64,000 nt of DNA from the NCBI GenBank assembly GCA_037576215.1, contig JBANDB010000001.1:1612001-1676000 (forward strand). Reading direction: 5' to 3'. Shown here in pieces: positions 22,041 through 33,020 of this stretch. Below the pieces are notes generated by a model that saw only the letters and a program-made list of their open reading frames with translations, made no database searches and was not told where the DNA came from. A program made the translations under genes and the position numbers. Position 1 is the stretch's first letter. Every line of letters starts with the position of its first letter. The stretch is from Armillaria gallica (lineage: Eukaryota > Basidiomycota > Agaricomycetes > Agaricales > Physalacriaceae).

Positions 22041-22733
22041 ATGGCCAAGTTCAGCGTACGACCTGCGGTTCCGGAGGATATCCCGGCGATTCTGAAGTTT
22101 ATACTCGACTTGGCGACATATGAAAAGTCCCAAGAAAGTGCAAAGGCTACACCTGAACTGGTGAGCGCTTGAGTGCTGGCGTCCTGTTTTCCCGACTTGA
22201 TATTGACTGGTCTTACTAGCTGCACACGGCGCTGTTCAGTGACCAGCCAACTGCCCATGTCTTGATGGCCACTCTCGACGACACGACGCCCGTAGGATTC
22301 GCACTCTACTTTTACAATTTCTCAACATGGATCGGGAGGCCCGGGATCTACGTGCGTCTCCCGTTTACGCTCGCTTCGCCTCTCACTCGCTGCAGCTGGA
22401 GGATCTGTATGTATCGCCTGAACACAGGAACCTAGGCGTCGGCAAGGCGCTCTTCACCAAACTCGGAGAGATCGCAGAGGAAAAGGTACAATGCCTGCCC
22501 CTAAGACGCCTCTTGCTTATAATGATCTGCAGAACTGCGGCCGCATCGACTGGTCCGTGCTCAAGGTGTGTATATCTCAGTCTTATTCCGACCGCGACTG
22601 ACATTACCTGCAGTGGAACGCGCCGTCCATCGCGTTTTACGAAACGACGCTCGGGGCAACTCGGATGGAAGAATGGGTTGGCATGCGCCTCGAAGGAGAC
22701 GAGAGTATACACAGGCTGAGGACGCTGAAGTAA
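22041..22733 (+). CDS. GNAT-family N-acetyltransferase, diamine acetyltransferase-like
   Basis: Acetyl-CoA-dependent N-acetyltransferase of 164 residues. Five exons in phase: 22041-22160, 22220-22351, 22396-22485, 22533-22565, 22614-22733. The N-terminus FSVRPAVPEDIPAILKFI and the acetyl-CoA loop RNLGVGKALF in motif A (about residues 93-102) are diagnostic. CGRIDWSVL and WNAPSIAFYE follow, as in spermidine/spermine (SAT1-like) acetyltransferases, which acetylate polyamines or thialysine. The substrate is inferred from family resemblance only. The start ATG at 22041 was preferred over an upstream in-frame ATG because homologues begin MAKFSVRPA-like. Confidence 0.9.
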
Positions 22734-22827
22734 ATGGAATTATACACCGTCGTAACTCGCACCGCCAGCCTGCACGACTTAGCATACATTTAACAAAGAA
22801 TAAAGTCACGGACCTTTCTCAGCCGCT

Positions 22828-23363
22828 TCACGATGGGCTCCTCCTCGAGATCACCTTCTCGCGAGCAGCGACTTCAATCGAAAACACCCTCAACACGTCC
22901 TTGACGTCCGCAGAGTGAACCGAGATCTAACCAGAGCCATCAGTAGCTAGCGCCCAACAACCAAACACGCTCACCTTGGCCTTGCGCATGACCTTGCACT
23001 TTGACCCTATCCACACCACCAAGATGAACTTCTCCCGCTTGCTCTCCTTGTCATTCGCATACGACACCCGCCCATACGCAAACGACGCCTTGCCCTCATC
23101 CAGGTTATCCTTGAGCTCGTCCAGCGGGTTGCCTGTCCCGCTCGACGTCACCACCAGGCGGTCCGAGCGGTCGGACTGGGAGATCGTCAGCGCCAGCGGT
23201 GCGCCTCACTTGACGACGAACGCACCTCGTAGTCGAGTAGCAACCACGTCGTCTCCGACTTGTCTGACCGCACGTCTTCGTACGCTGGAACTGGTGAGCA
23301 CGGCGCGCCACAGATTGAGGGACGCATACCTTGGGCTATGGCGGGGTCGCTTACGTCGGCCAT
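22828..23363 (-). CDS. Coactosin-like actin-binding protein (ADF/cofilin domain)
   Basis: ADF-homology protein of 130 residues that binds F-actin in the cytosol (family knowledge). Four exons in phase: 23330-23363, 23226-23284, 22975-23175, 22828-22926. It begins MADVSDPAIAQAYEDVRSDK. It continues TTWLLLDYE, ASFAYGRVSYAND, REKFILVVWIG and KVMRKAK, then SVHSADVKDVLRVFSIEV at the C-terminus, the usual coactosin order. It is convergent with the GNAT gene, whose stop lies about 95 bp away. Confidence 0.92.
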
Positions 23364-23399
23364 CGAGCAATCTAAAAGTCAAGTTGTGTTGATGGTTGA

Positions 23400-24560
23400 T
23401 TAGGGGCCGCGGAGCATTGGCGGTCGAACCACGTGGCCCGGAAGAAATCAGGGGTTAAGCGCGCTCGCTCCTCTGCGTTCGTCTACAACACAACGTCCTT
23501 GACCGACCATCCGATGCCAAGGTAACCGGCTCAGCGCTTGTGCACAAGCCCAGCACCGTCTCGATGGGCACCTTCCATAGTGACTCTCCAGCAGCAATAG
23601 CGCACTCGGACAGCCAAAAGCAAGGACAACGGCAAACATTCAACCCCACAGAGGCTCCGCATCGGCAATCTCTTTATGCAGAACAGGTAGACTCTAAGTC
23701 TTCCACTAAGACATTTGACGCGATATGGTGCGCCCAGGATAAAGTCCAAGATCATCAGACTGCGAAGCCGTACGATTTGCTCTCCCATCGCCGCCTCAGC
23801 CCATATCGCGTCCGTGGAACCAATATCCCCAGGTATCTCTCTGCGTTCGACAAACACGGCAGTCCCAGCTGCCAACCCCTACCGTTACGACTCTGTTCGT
23901 ATCCCATCATCCACAGCCAACCGAGGGGCGCCCAAAAGGGTGGGAAGGTGGCATGCGTTTTTCGGTGGGAATCTTGCTTTCTCCTAGATTGATACACCTT
24001 TTTCGTTGGGATTGAGTTCGGTACAAGCATCGCATTTTCCGACGTCCGGATGCCGCGCTTAGGCCGCCTCCCATTGAACATACCCGCTCTGACCTACGCG
24101 ACCTCCACCTCTCTGAATCGCATGTTCAACCCCTGGCCTTCGAAGCTCAACTTTTTAACCCTCACGCGCACGGCTCAGCTTCATCATATATGCGCCATGC
24201 AATTTTCGCTCATGGACGGCCGGGAGAGCAGCGGTCAGTGCGCCCAAATACCACAGCGCACGGGGGTCGGAGAATCTAACCAACTCGACGGTGCTCCCTA
24301 GAGTTATCCTACCGAAAATCTCCCATCCTTTTGAAAAACGGTTGTGCCACCATGAGACATCTCCGTAGGGTATGCACCCGCTACCACCACAATCGCCTCC
24401 TACACCTGCGGTGTCATTTTCTTCGCGATCCTCAGTCTCCCGCGCTGATTCTGCTGACGTCAAGCCAATCTGCGTGGCAGCATTGAAATCTTGGGATTCG
24501 CATGATTTATTCCAAACTCGATCTGTTCGCGTGTTCCGGTTCTGCTTCCCTTCGTTTCAC
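23400..24560. other. Unresolved stretch, possible minus-strand gene
   Basis: Several medium open frames overlap here, mostly on the minus strand (for example 23531-23875 with DIGSTDAIWAEAAMGEQIVR and 24155-24463 with FSKGWEIFGRITLG). They could be exons of one gene, but I recognise no family and found no convincing spliced frame. Confidence 0.3.
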
Positions 24561-24610
24561 ACAGCTTAATGTGTGAGAACCTGTTTTAGGTCACTTCTCT
24601 CCCTGCTCCC

Positions 24611-25467
24611 ATGTCCGAGGTCAAGATATGCCTGAAGCCACGACCCGTCTACGGGCACGCGAACTATCTACCGTTTCAATGGCACCCCGACTTCAAGTAC
24701 GGTCCGTTTTTCGCTGGCTACGGGACGATCCCCTCCGACGCCACAGAGGAGTACACTATCCACTCTCCTGACTTGTCTGCTGGGATCACGGCCTTCCACA
24801 ACAATCTTGTTCCTAGCCTCCAAACCGAGGTTCCTGAAATAACCCGCTCTCTGTGGCCCAGCCTTGTTGAGCTCGAGAGGACGATAATGAGACCAGTGGC
24901 TCGTTTCTTGTGCGAGAGCCAGACCCATGTCAATCGACTCTACACAGGTGACCACACACCGTTTCTCCTGCCGACAGAACTGCGTACCGATTCTGAGTGG
25001 GATGATCTATTCTTTTCGATCCTGGCTAGAGGTGATGTCGAGTTGCGCGACGATGATACTGAACTGGAGATATTTGTCTGGGCCTATATGCATTACATGG
25101 TGTTCTTTCTCTACAGTAAGTGGCCATAACGGTGTTCTTTCTCTTCTCTAACCGTTGTAGTTCCATGGCTCAAATTTCAGAGGGATCTGCGTCATCGTAA
25201 GGTCACCTATATCCCCATCATGTTCCGTTCTCTAGCTGAGAAGTCGGTGTCGCTCGACATTTTCAGGGCGAAGGCTCTCGTTTTCCCATCGAAAATCACC
25301 CGCAAGGGTAATACAAACGACGAACCTCCCAATGACCCCTCTACCGCGACGCCCTCCTTTGTCCTTCGTGTACGTCGCGAATCTTCTTGATGCTCCCCTT
25401 TTCTTACTTCTCTTAATTTCAGCGAAGAAATCAACCAATACCATCTGAGGAGGCTGATCTGGCTTAA
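24611..25467 (+). CDS. Orphan-family protein, intact copy (about 252 aa)
   Basis: Protein of unknown function. Three exons in phase: 24611-25115, 25161-25369, 25423-25467. It starts MSEVKICLKPRP. Conserved stretches in all copies are YLPFQWHPDFKYGPFF, DATEEYTI, RPVARFLCESQTHVNRLY, EWDDLFFSILARGD and EIFVWAYMHYMV. The second exon carries KSVSLDIFRAKALVFPSK. No signal peptide or clear membrane segment is seen. The third exon is supported by equivalent exons in the copies at 14.3 and 18.5 kb. Broken or chimeric copies lie at 13.6, 17.7 and 34 kb, and this is the only one found without a defect. I do not recognise the domain. Confidence 0.65.
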
Positions 25468-25726
25468 TCTATCGGGAAGAATTCTGGACAAAGCAGTTTT
25501 CATGGTCCACGCTACCTTTTTCGTCGCTCGTGTCGTATCTCTTAATATTTACTTCCGAGCATTTTTCTTCTTGCGTGTACAAAGAAAGATTGTGTCACTT
25601 TTCGACAGGTATGTAAGAATGAGCATGTTGTCTCCTTGCTGGCCCGACACCTACATTTTTGACGGATGCGCCTCCCATACGATCGACGACCATCTCACCC
25701 GATACGAACTTTCCGTTCAATCATCA

Positions 25727-27395
25727 TTAATCTCCCTTCAACCAAGGATGCGCCAACAATTGGGCAGCGGTTGGGCGTTTCCTGGGATCCCAGATCACAC
25801 ATGCACGCAGGAACTCGTCCAAACCACTCAGATCCAGATTTCTAGCTTCTGACACCCCCTGCACGGCTCTTTCAATGCTACAGCCGTCCCAGTCCACGAC
25901 TTTCTTAAGCTCCCCTGGGAAAGATCAGACAAGTGGCACGACGAACACCATCCATATGAAGCGCACCGTCTCGATCAAAGTATCTAGATCCACATCGGCA
26001 ATCTACCAAAAAAGTGGATGGTATTTTCCCGATGCATTCCGTGATCTTTTGGATATGAACAGCCTCATTGAAATCATCATCCTGGCGGAATAGGTGGTAG
26101 TCCCCGGCTAGTTCAAAGGCCTGCCTAGAGTCATTGAGGGATTGCCTACACGTTGGCCATGAACTCACCATGCATCCTACGGCCCAGATATCAGATGGTG
26201 TCGACCACGAAAAACCCAAGATAGACTCGGGGGGACAAAATATGGACGGCTGCGATTCATCCATGTGCTGTGCATTTGCAGATTGCGCTAGACGGGCGGT
26301 AAGACTCAGAGGCCAGGAGGAGTAGGAGGGACCAAAGAAAACCTTCGCCGTAGTCTATAAGCTTGATATTGAGGTTACTCAAATCTGGTAACAAGCCTAT
26401 GTCCGGGAGCGGCTGAGACTTGACGGTGATTATCGGCTGTGGAGTAAATCTGGGAAGACTGAGAGGCTCGTACGTCTCTGGGGGATGGTTTTTGATGTAT
26501 GTCTGTATATCCTTGACGAGTCTTCTGCCAGGTAGTACCGACATGATGTTATTAGTTTTGATGTCTGAACAAGGTGTCAGCAACGATCCAAACAAGACTG
26601 GAGAACCCACCATTATGGACATAACCGCAATCATGGAGAAGCTGGAGCGCCAGAAGTGTCTGCTTTACGATGCGCTTTGCGACTGGAAGGGAGAATACAA
26701 ATTTTGGCTGTTTCCTCCTAAGATCGAGTATCGACGATCCTAGAACGTCAGTCGCAAAGCACATATGATCACCAATTTCACTTTGCGTATTGAAGACTCG
26801 GCGGAGATGCAGCACGTAAGGATATCCGGGGTGATCACGGTGCTTCCGAATCGTTTGGAGGACTGTCGGCTCATGACATTACCCAGAAGAGATTTGCTTC
26901 GTAGAGTATGTGGAGAGTATCTTGACGGCCACAAATGATGTCCGGGGTCCACGTCGCTCCCTATTGATCAGCATTTAGCGAGTGAGAATATGTATCCTAG
27001 ATAACAACACACTCTGAGAGCCACACGGTTCCGGCTGCAGCATAGCCCAACTACAGTGATAGTCAATGAACAATGTAAGAGACTGAAGTAAGAGGGGCTA
27101 CCTTGCGAACCACACGGTAAGGAGAAGGCTTTAGGTGTTGACCAAGAACCACGGGATGATAGCCATACCCAAATACTGGAGCCACAAAAAGCTCTTCCTC
27201 CGGAAATATGGTGCTTAAATCCTCGAATGACACGCTGGGCTTGGTGTGAGTCACAGCCATTGTGGGTGCGGTTTCGGGTAAGGAAACTAGAAAACTGGAT
27301 TTATTGGCCTCCGGGCTGCTATAGCTCAAGTAAAAAAGTGCAGAGGAGGTGTGCGGCGTAAGGAGTTCCCGGTCCGCAGGATTGAACACTGTCAC
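25727..27395 (-). pseudogene. SRPK-like serine/threonine kinase with an in-frame stop
   Basis: Kinase of the SRPK group. Exon 1 (27102 up to 27260 or 27395) carries GYHPVVLGQHLKPSPYRVVRK. Exon 2 (27013-27050) holds a degenerate glycine loop, LGYAAAGTVWL. Exon 3 (26611-26960) holds the VAVK lysine and continues HPGYPYVLHLRRVF. The exon entering at 26564 completes HNDIKTNNIM (catalytic loop) and ends LIDYGE in place of DFG. Later pieces are PPESILGFSWSTPSDIWAVGCM and DPRKRPTAAQLLAHPWL. A TAA codon at 26879-26881 interrupts exon 3 between SSG and CHEPTVLQ; the fragment at 18.7 kb has TAC there. The join after LIDYGE also lacks a consistent phase. Probably a pseudogene; a sequence error is the alternative. 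Confidence 0.75.
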
Positions 27396-27697
27396 AAGGA
27401 AAGTTCGTATTGGGCGAAGAAACCAGCGTCGGGTGATCGAGCAAGGGCGTACGAAAGAGGAAGATAATGGTCGTCACATGTCCGGCACATCCGCAAACAG
27501 ATCCATCGCGCCTTCAAGTTCAAACTTGTCGAGTGCTATGAATATAGGAATTACTCGGTCATTATGTGGGCTAAAATGCTGCCCCGACACCGCTTTGTTC
27601 TGCCGGCACCTTTATTTAAATTTCCCTCGCTTTTTTTGGCATTCTTCCTCGATATCGAGTCCACGGGAGTGACAGTCTAGATATTGGACATTGCTTG

Positions 27698-27823
27698 TTA
27701 GGCGATATTAAGCCTTAGTATGGACGGAAACTCGTATTTTCGACCCACATCCTGCAACTCCGCCAAGCGGTTGGATGACGCGTTGACCCTGATTTGCACA
27801 CCAAATTCAGGCATCAGCCTCAT
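27698..27823 (-). other. 41-codon open frame conserved in both arms (left)
   Basis: Reads MRLMPEFGVQIRVNASSNRL and onward to LRLNIA, then stop. The same length and frame occur at 32895-33020 with two amino-acid changes visible (D to G and E to G). It could be a small gene or a terminal exon; a TAG just upstream, preceded by an AG, is compatible with a splice acceptor. Confidence 0.35.
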
Positions 27824-28466
27824 GCTCTATGCGTCATAATCCTCGATGTTCGAATTTGGGCGGAGAGGAGGGAACCACTGAGACCGGGAGGATATAAACT
27901 GGTGAGTTGGACTTGTGTATCTTTCGTTGATAACTTGATACTTACCAACGAATTCCAATTACAGCAATAAGGGACAAGGAAATATTGAAGAGGTTTTAGC
28001 GGATGTACGATACGAACTGAATGTGTATACTGTGCGAGAATTAGTTTTTTGACCGAGGAAAAATTTGCAACTTGCAACTCGTCTTGTGTTAGCGGTCCTG
28101 TCAGCGTCCGTCGAGATATAGCGTAAAAGCCTTTGCGTTCAAATTTATCCAAGTACCCAGAACTTGATAGCTGCGTTGCCTCATACCAAATTTCCGGGCA
28201 TCGTCACTGGTCATTCGTCGTCTTCATGGTAATTCCGTCTTGTCGTTCCCCAGAGTCCGGTTCTAGAATGCAATCAAACAAATGGTAAACCCATTGGTCA
28301 CATTGTTTACTAAACGATGATTGAAATAGTACGGTAGTGAAACGTGGTCATGGAGAACACATGAACGAACTTCTATCGAATTGCCCATGAGGCTACCAAG
28401 TGTCATATCTATAAAACGACGTCAGGAATTATCGGAAAATGTGTACATTAGCAAGTGGAAGACGAA

Positions 28467-29084
28467 CTAGGGTAGGGGCAAAATATAACCTGCGATACCC
28501 ATCTCAATGTATCCGCCATTCACCGACGTCGCACTCTTGCGCTCGCTCTCGTCGGCCGTGAACAAATGGACTTGATGCACCGGGTCCCAGAGGGTGTAGA
28601 ACGGTAGACCTCCACAGCCGGCATTGCTAAACATATACGCATAGATGCCTCTATCCGTGTAACTCTTGTTCTTGTCCCAGGTAGCCTTGTCGCTCGCACT
28701 GGTCGTGTAGTACCAGTCCAAGGGCACGCTTGCCGTTGGGTAATGATAGAACGCATACAAAGGGACCGTGGACAAAGCAGCATGATTGAAAACGATGCCA
28801 GCCGTGCCCTCGGGTTGCCAGACGCCATTAGCAAGCTGGTTCATGTATGTAGCATTGGTAGTGTAGTAGCGTGTGCCGGCGTCGTCCAGACGTCTGGCCC
28901 TGAGAAGGGGTACGCCTGTAGAAGGATCAGGGCAAGCGTTGGCAGCACGAGCCTAGTACGTCGACGTTAAGCTTGAAAAGTAGCACCAAGAGTATAAAAC
29001 ATGCCTCTGGTGCAAAGCTAACCGACGCTGCTTCGGCAGACAGCGACAAGAGAGCAGCGGCGAAAGAGAGAGAAAGGCTTTCAT
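28467..29084 (-). CDS. Secreted DUF5648-like protein, left copy
   Basis: The large exon 28467-28952 encodes about 160 residues: ACPDPSTGVPLLRAR, then three repeats of the DUF5648 type (RYYTTNATYM, VPLYAFYHYP...DWYYTTSASDK, GGLPFYTLWDP...HLFTADESERK, ending EMGIAGYILPLP). Such domains occur in secreted fungal proteins; their function is unknown. A hydrophobic signal-like exon at 29023-29084 (AAALLSLSAEAAS) precedes it in phase through a GTTAGC...TAG intron. The ATG at 29082-29084 is in a different frame from that leader, and an in-frame TAA lies just upstream. The true start is therefore unresolved, and the same problem exists in the right copy. Confidence 0.7.
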
Positions 29085-29099
29085 GTTAGCGTGGACTGG

Positions 29100-30640
29100 T
29101 GAGTGGATTCCCAATGTCTGAGGTATTGGCTGAAAACATCACTGCATTTATACGCTCAACGAGGCATCTAAACTGAGTACAATAGCTTAGGGTCTAAGGC
29201 ATTCGGAGAATGACTAGGACGATGACGGATATAATGGAAGCATGTCGTGAGAACTGTATTTCTCTACCGCATGGTGGAGTAGTTCAGTAGACTTAAGCGC
29301 CCATAGGTCAGCGAGAAGCACGGAGGTAGGTCTATGGTGTGTACCTTGCTCGTAGAAGCGAAAAACTGTTGAGGCAGGACTTCTGTTCGAAAGGCGATCC
29401 ATAGGAAAGCTGCCAGTAATGTGAATGAATCCACTAGTACTGCTTGATTCTAAGAATTGGAAGGATTCTAGCAGACTAACGAGGATAGTCTGTCTTTTTG
29501 AAGATCAATCTACTGTCGATCCAATACGCCTGAAAGCCACTGCCGAGCATCAGCAATTATCAGCCGAGACGAGAAAAGATGGAAGCTAAACATCTTCATC
29601 AGATGATTTCGTTGACCGCCCTTGGACCCCAGTCCCTGGATCAGCGATAGGCGCGCCTTCGGACTATTAGAAACAGGGATATATCCCCGGATTATGACAT
29701 GCACCGTACAGAGAGAACTTGAACTTGAGCGCTCGTCCAATGTCAGAATGAATGGAAAGGGTGATTTTGTCAGTTTGAATGGCATAAGTAAGGATCCGCA
29801 CATCCAGGAAGAGAAAACGAACCGAGAACCTAGATCAATGTGCAGTCTGTAACGATTGACAAGGATTGAAGACACTCCCACATGAACGACTGACAATGCG
29901 CATCTAATTCACTAACCATGTGCCACCACTAAACAGCTTCTATGGAGAGCCATGCTCGCAAAGTCGATCAATGAGATTGTCTTCACTCCAAGATAGTACG
30001 AGGCTGCAACAGCGGTTGCAACAATTAGAACGAATCTAGTGGCTCCGCCTGATTCTAGGAGTCGGAAGGTTTGGGGCAACTTGAACAGATCAAGCAGAGT
30101 CTGATACACCATACCTTGAAAGCGGCAAGCAATCATCGGCAATCATCAACTGAGTAGCCTCATCAGATGGTTTCGTTGGCCGTCTGTCGATCGGAGTTTT
30201 CGTCATCAACAATAGGTACTCCGGACTGCTGTCTCCATACAGAGAGACATCGCGCTGGGGTCCTTGCTATCGACAGGAAGAATGGAAGGAGGTCCTTGTG
30301 TTCAATCAAGAGTTAGTAAAGATCCGTGCGTTTACAATGAGAGAACGACCCGACATCCTGTATCATAAGTTGATTAGTTCTCATGGGTAAGCGCAGTAAT
30401 TCAATTGGTACCACTCGCATTAACCACTGGTGGTACATGTCTGATTCCTATTGTTGTCACGGTTCTCGGTAACAGCATAACGACAGAGAATAGCCGTTCC
30501 GCGAGTCACTAAGAACCATACGATACGAAAGAGAGAAATACAGGCAATGGCATGCATATTATCACAGCTGCAACGTTGAAAATGAGAATATGTTGTCGTA
30601 GGGTTGGTGGACGGAAGAGATAAACGTGAAAAGACCATTC
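29100..30640. other. Central spacer, with a diverged direct repeat
   Basis: No recognisable gene. Sequences around 29400-29620 and 30030-30190 resemble each other in the same direction (both contain CTGATTCTA-type and CATCAGATG.TTTCGTTG words), a period of about 620 bp. A minus-strand frame at 29912-30142 has a hydrophobic stretch but no known domain. Confidence 0.45.
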
Positions 30641-31560
30641 AACGGTGACCGTCGATGAAAGGCGTGCCCAAAAGATCACGCTACTCATGATGTCATCATC
30701 CTTTTTTTAGTTTATTTATTTATTTTCGATTTATTTATGTGTGGTAGTGGCTGAAGCGTGCCCGGCATCCGCCATCCTTACCCATATTGTGATTTTGTCT
30801 GGTGTCGTGTGTAGCCCGCGGTCGGCGGGATGTCATCTCTCTTTCTTTCGTCCACCACCGCCCCCGGCCTGCCTTCGATGTCTGGATCTTCAACATATTT
30901 GAGCGTTGTAGTGAAAGTTTAATTGCCTTTACGTCGTTCCTACGCTTTGCTACATTCACATAATACTTCTTGACGTTTCCATCCGCGACACTTAGCCTAA
31001 ATCAAGTACAAATTGCAGCATTTGTACCGGTGAATACACACTTTTTTCAAATTGTCTTCTAAGATGTACGTCTCATCTCAACTCAGTTGATTGATTGCCT
31101 GTGCTTAACAGCTCCTTCAGGGGCCATGGAGTTCAAAGCAAATAGTGAGTAGGCACTAATTCGCCGTCTTCCATTTGGAAAAGTCTGACAGTTTATCCTT
31201 GTTCGACACCATTCTTCTGCAGAACAGATGGAACGTACTCAACATTGGAAGTACTCCGTTCTCCTCGCTGATGATGATAGAAGTGCGCTTGAGTGCGCAA
31301 GTATCACTGCCCAAAAATGAACAAAGTCTATGTGTGGGCGAGGTACAATCTGTCAAGGGTATTTCTGAGCCTGAATGCACCCTGAGCCTCGTGCTTGTCG
31401 CTGATCCTTAGGCGCTAAAGCGACATCCATCCGTGGCGGAGTGGAGGGTGAATCGATGCCATACTCAGCCGTTGCGCCTTCCAGTCACGATTGTTATTCA
31501 AACATTCTGGTACTCAACGATTGATATTAGGACCGGAAAGCACCCGACAAATATAAAAGG
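30640..31560. other. Intergenic region upstream of the right DUF5648 copy
   Basis: Contains a TTTATTTATTT-rich patch near 30710-30740 and several short frames of no recognisable type. Nothing else is supported. Confidence 0.5.
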
Positions 31561-31627
31561 ATGGCTCACATCAACAGAGCAGCAAGACATTGGTACTTTC
31601 CTCGCCAATCTCTACTTCGCCTACAAC

Positions 31628-32243
31628 ATGAAAGGTCTCTCTCTCTCCTCACCGCTACCCTCTTGTCGCTTTCTGCTATGGCGGCCTCGGTCAACCAAGA
31701 GGTAAATATTTAATCCCCGTCTCCATCCGTGCCGTTCCTCTGCTAACATCACTGAATCAGGCTCGTGCAGCAGATGCTTGCCCCGACCCTTCTACCGGTG
31801 TCCCTCTCCTTAGGGCCAGGTACGAAATAGACGGGGCCCGCTTCTACACCACTAACGCTACGTGGATGGGCCAACTCGTCGCTACTACCTGGGACCCAGA
31901 AGGAACCGCGGGGATTGTCTTCCCTACTAAGGCGCTGTCCACAGTCCCTCTGTATGCGTTCTATCACGCAACAACGGCAAGCGTACCCTTGGACTGGTAC
32001 TACACGACCAGTACGAGCGACAAGGCTACCTGGGACAAGAACAAGAACTACGTGGATGAAGGCATATATGGGTATATGTTCAGCAACGCGGGCTGTGGAG
32101 GGGTCCCGTTCTATACGCTTTGGGACCCGGTGCATCAAATCCATTTGTTCACGGCCGACGAGAGCGAGCGCAAGAGTTTGACGTCGGTGAATGGCGGATA
32201 CATTGAGATGGGTATCGCAGGTTATATTTTGCCCCTACCCTAG
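31628..32243 (+). CDS. Secreted DUF5648-like protein, right copy
   Basis: Mirror paralogue of the gene ending at 28467. Exon 2 (31761-32243) encodes ACPDPSTGVPLLRARYEIDG, FYTTNATWMGQL, then the repeats VPLYAFYHATT...DWYYTTSTSDK, GGVPFYTLWDP...HLFTADESERK and EMGIAGYILPLP. The exon before it, to 31701, reads LLTATLLSLSAMAASVNQE in the matching phase, a plausible signal peptide. The nearest ATG, at 31628, is out of frame with that leader. In this copy an upstream in-frame ATG exists near 31562 (MAHINRAARHW), but no equivalent was found in the left copy. A secreted role is inferred from the leader and family. Confidence 0.7.
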
Positions 32244-32894
32244 TTCGTCTTCCACTTGCTAATGTACACATTTTCCGGTAATTCCTGACGCCGTTCTATA
32301 GATGTGATGCTTGGTAGCCTCAAGGGCAATTCGAGAGAGTTTGTTCGTGTGTTCGCCATGATCACGTTTCGCTACCGTACTGTTTCAATTGTCTAGTAAA
32401 CAGTATGAACAACGGGTTTACCATTTGTTTGATTGCATTCTAGAATCGGACTCTGGGGAAACGACATGACAGAATTACCATGAAGACGATGAATGACCAA
32501 GTGACGATTCAGTGATGATTCCCGGTCATTTGGTATGAGGCAAAGCAGCTATCAAATTCTGGAAACTTGGATGAAATTTGAACGCAAAGGCTTTTATGCT
32601 ACATCTTGACGGGCGCTAACAGAATCGCTAACACAAGACGAGTTGCAAGTTGCAAATTTTTTCCTCGGTCAAGACACTAATTCCGGCATAGCATAGAACA
32701 CACTAAATACGTATCGTACATCCGCTAAAGCTTCTTCAATATTTCCTTGTCCCTTATTGCTGTAATTGGAATTCGTTGGTAAGTATCAAGTTATCAACGA
32801 AAGACATCCAACTCACCATTTTATATCCTCCCGGTCTCAGTGGTTCCCTCCTCTCCGCCCAAATTCGAACATCGAGGATTATGACGCATAGAAC

Positions 32895-33020
32895 ATGAGG
32901 CTGATGCCTGAATTTGGTGTGCAAATCAGGGTCAACGCGTCATCCAACCGCTTGGCGGAGTTGCAGGGCGTGGGTCGAAAATACGGGTTTCCGTCCATAC
33001 TAAGGCTTAATATCGCCTAA
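32895..33020 (+). other. 41-codon open frame conserved in both arms (right)
   Basis: Counterpart of 27698-27823 with the same length and frame. Confidence 0.35.

Larger units (their letters stand above)
27620..29100 (-). repeat. Left arm of a 1.5-kb inverted duplication
   Basis: The region containing the DUF5648-like gene and about 850 bp downstream of it recurs inverted at 31600-33090. Both coding and noncoding parts match closely by eye. The 2.5-kb spacer between the arms is unrelated to them. Confidence 0.8.

Noticed and set aside
29912..30142. Possible small membrane protein on the minus strand in the central spacer
   Set aside because: Only one hydrophobic stretch, no conservation in the related repeat at 29.5 kb, and no family match.
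31866..32243. DUF5648 proteins read as starting at the internal GTG or ATG of the large exon
   Set aside because: Both copies have in-phase coding upstream, through ACPDPS and a signal-like exon, so the internal starts are not natural.
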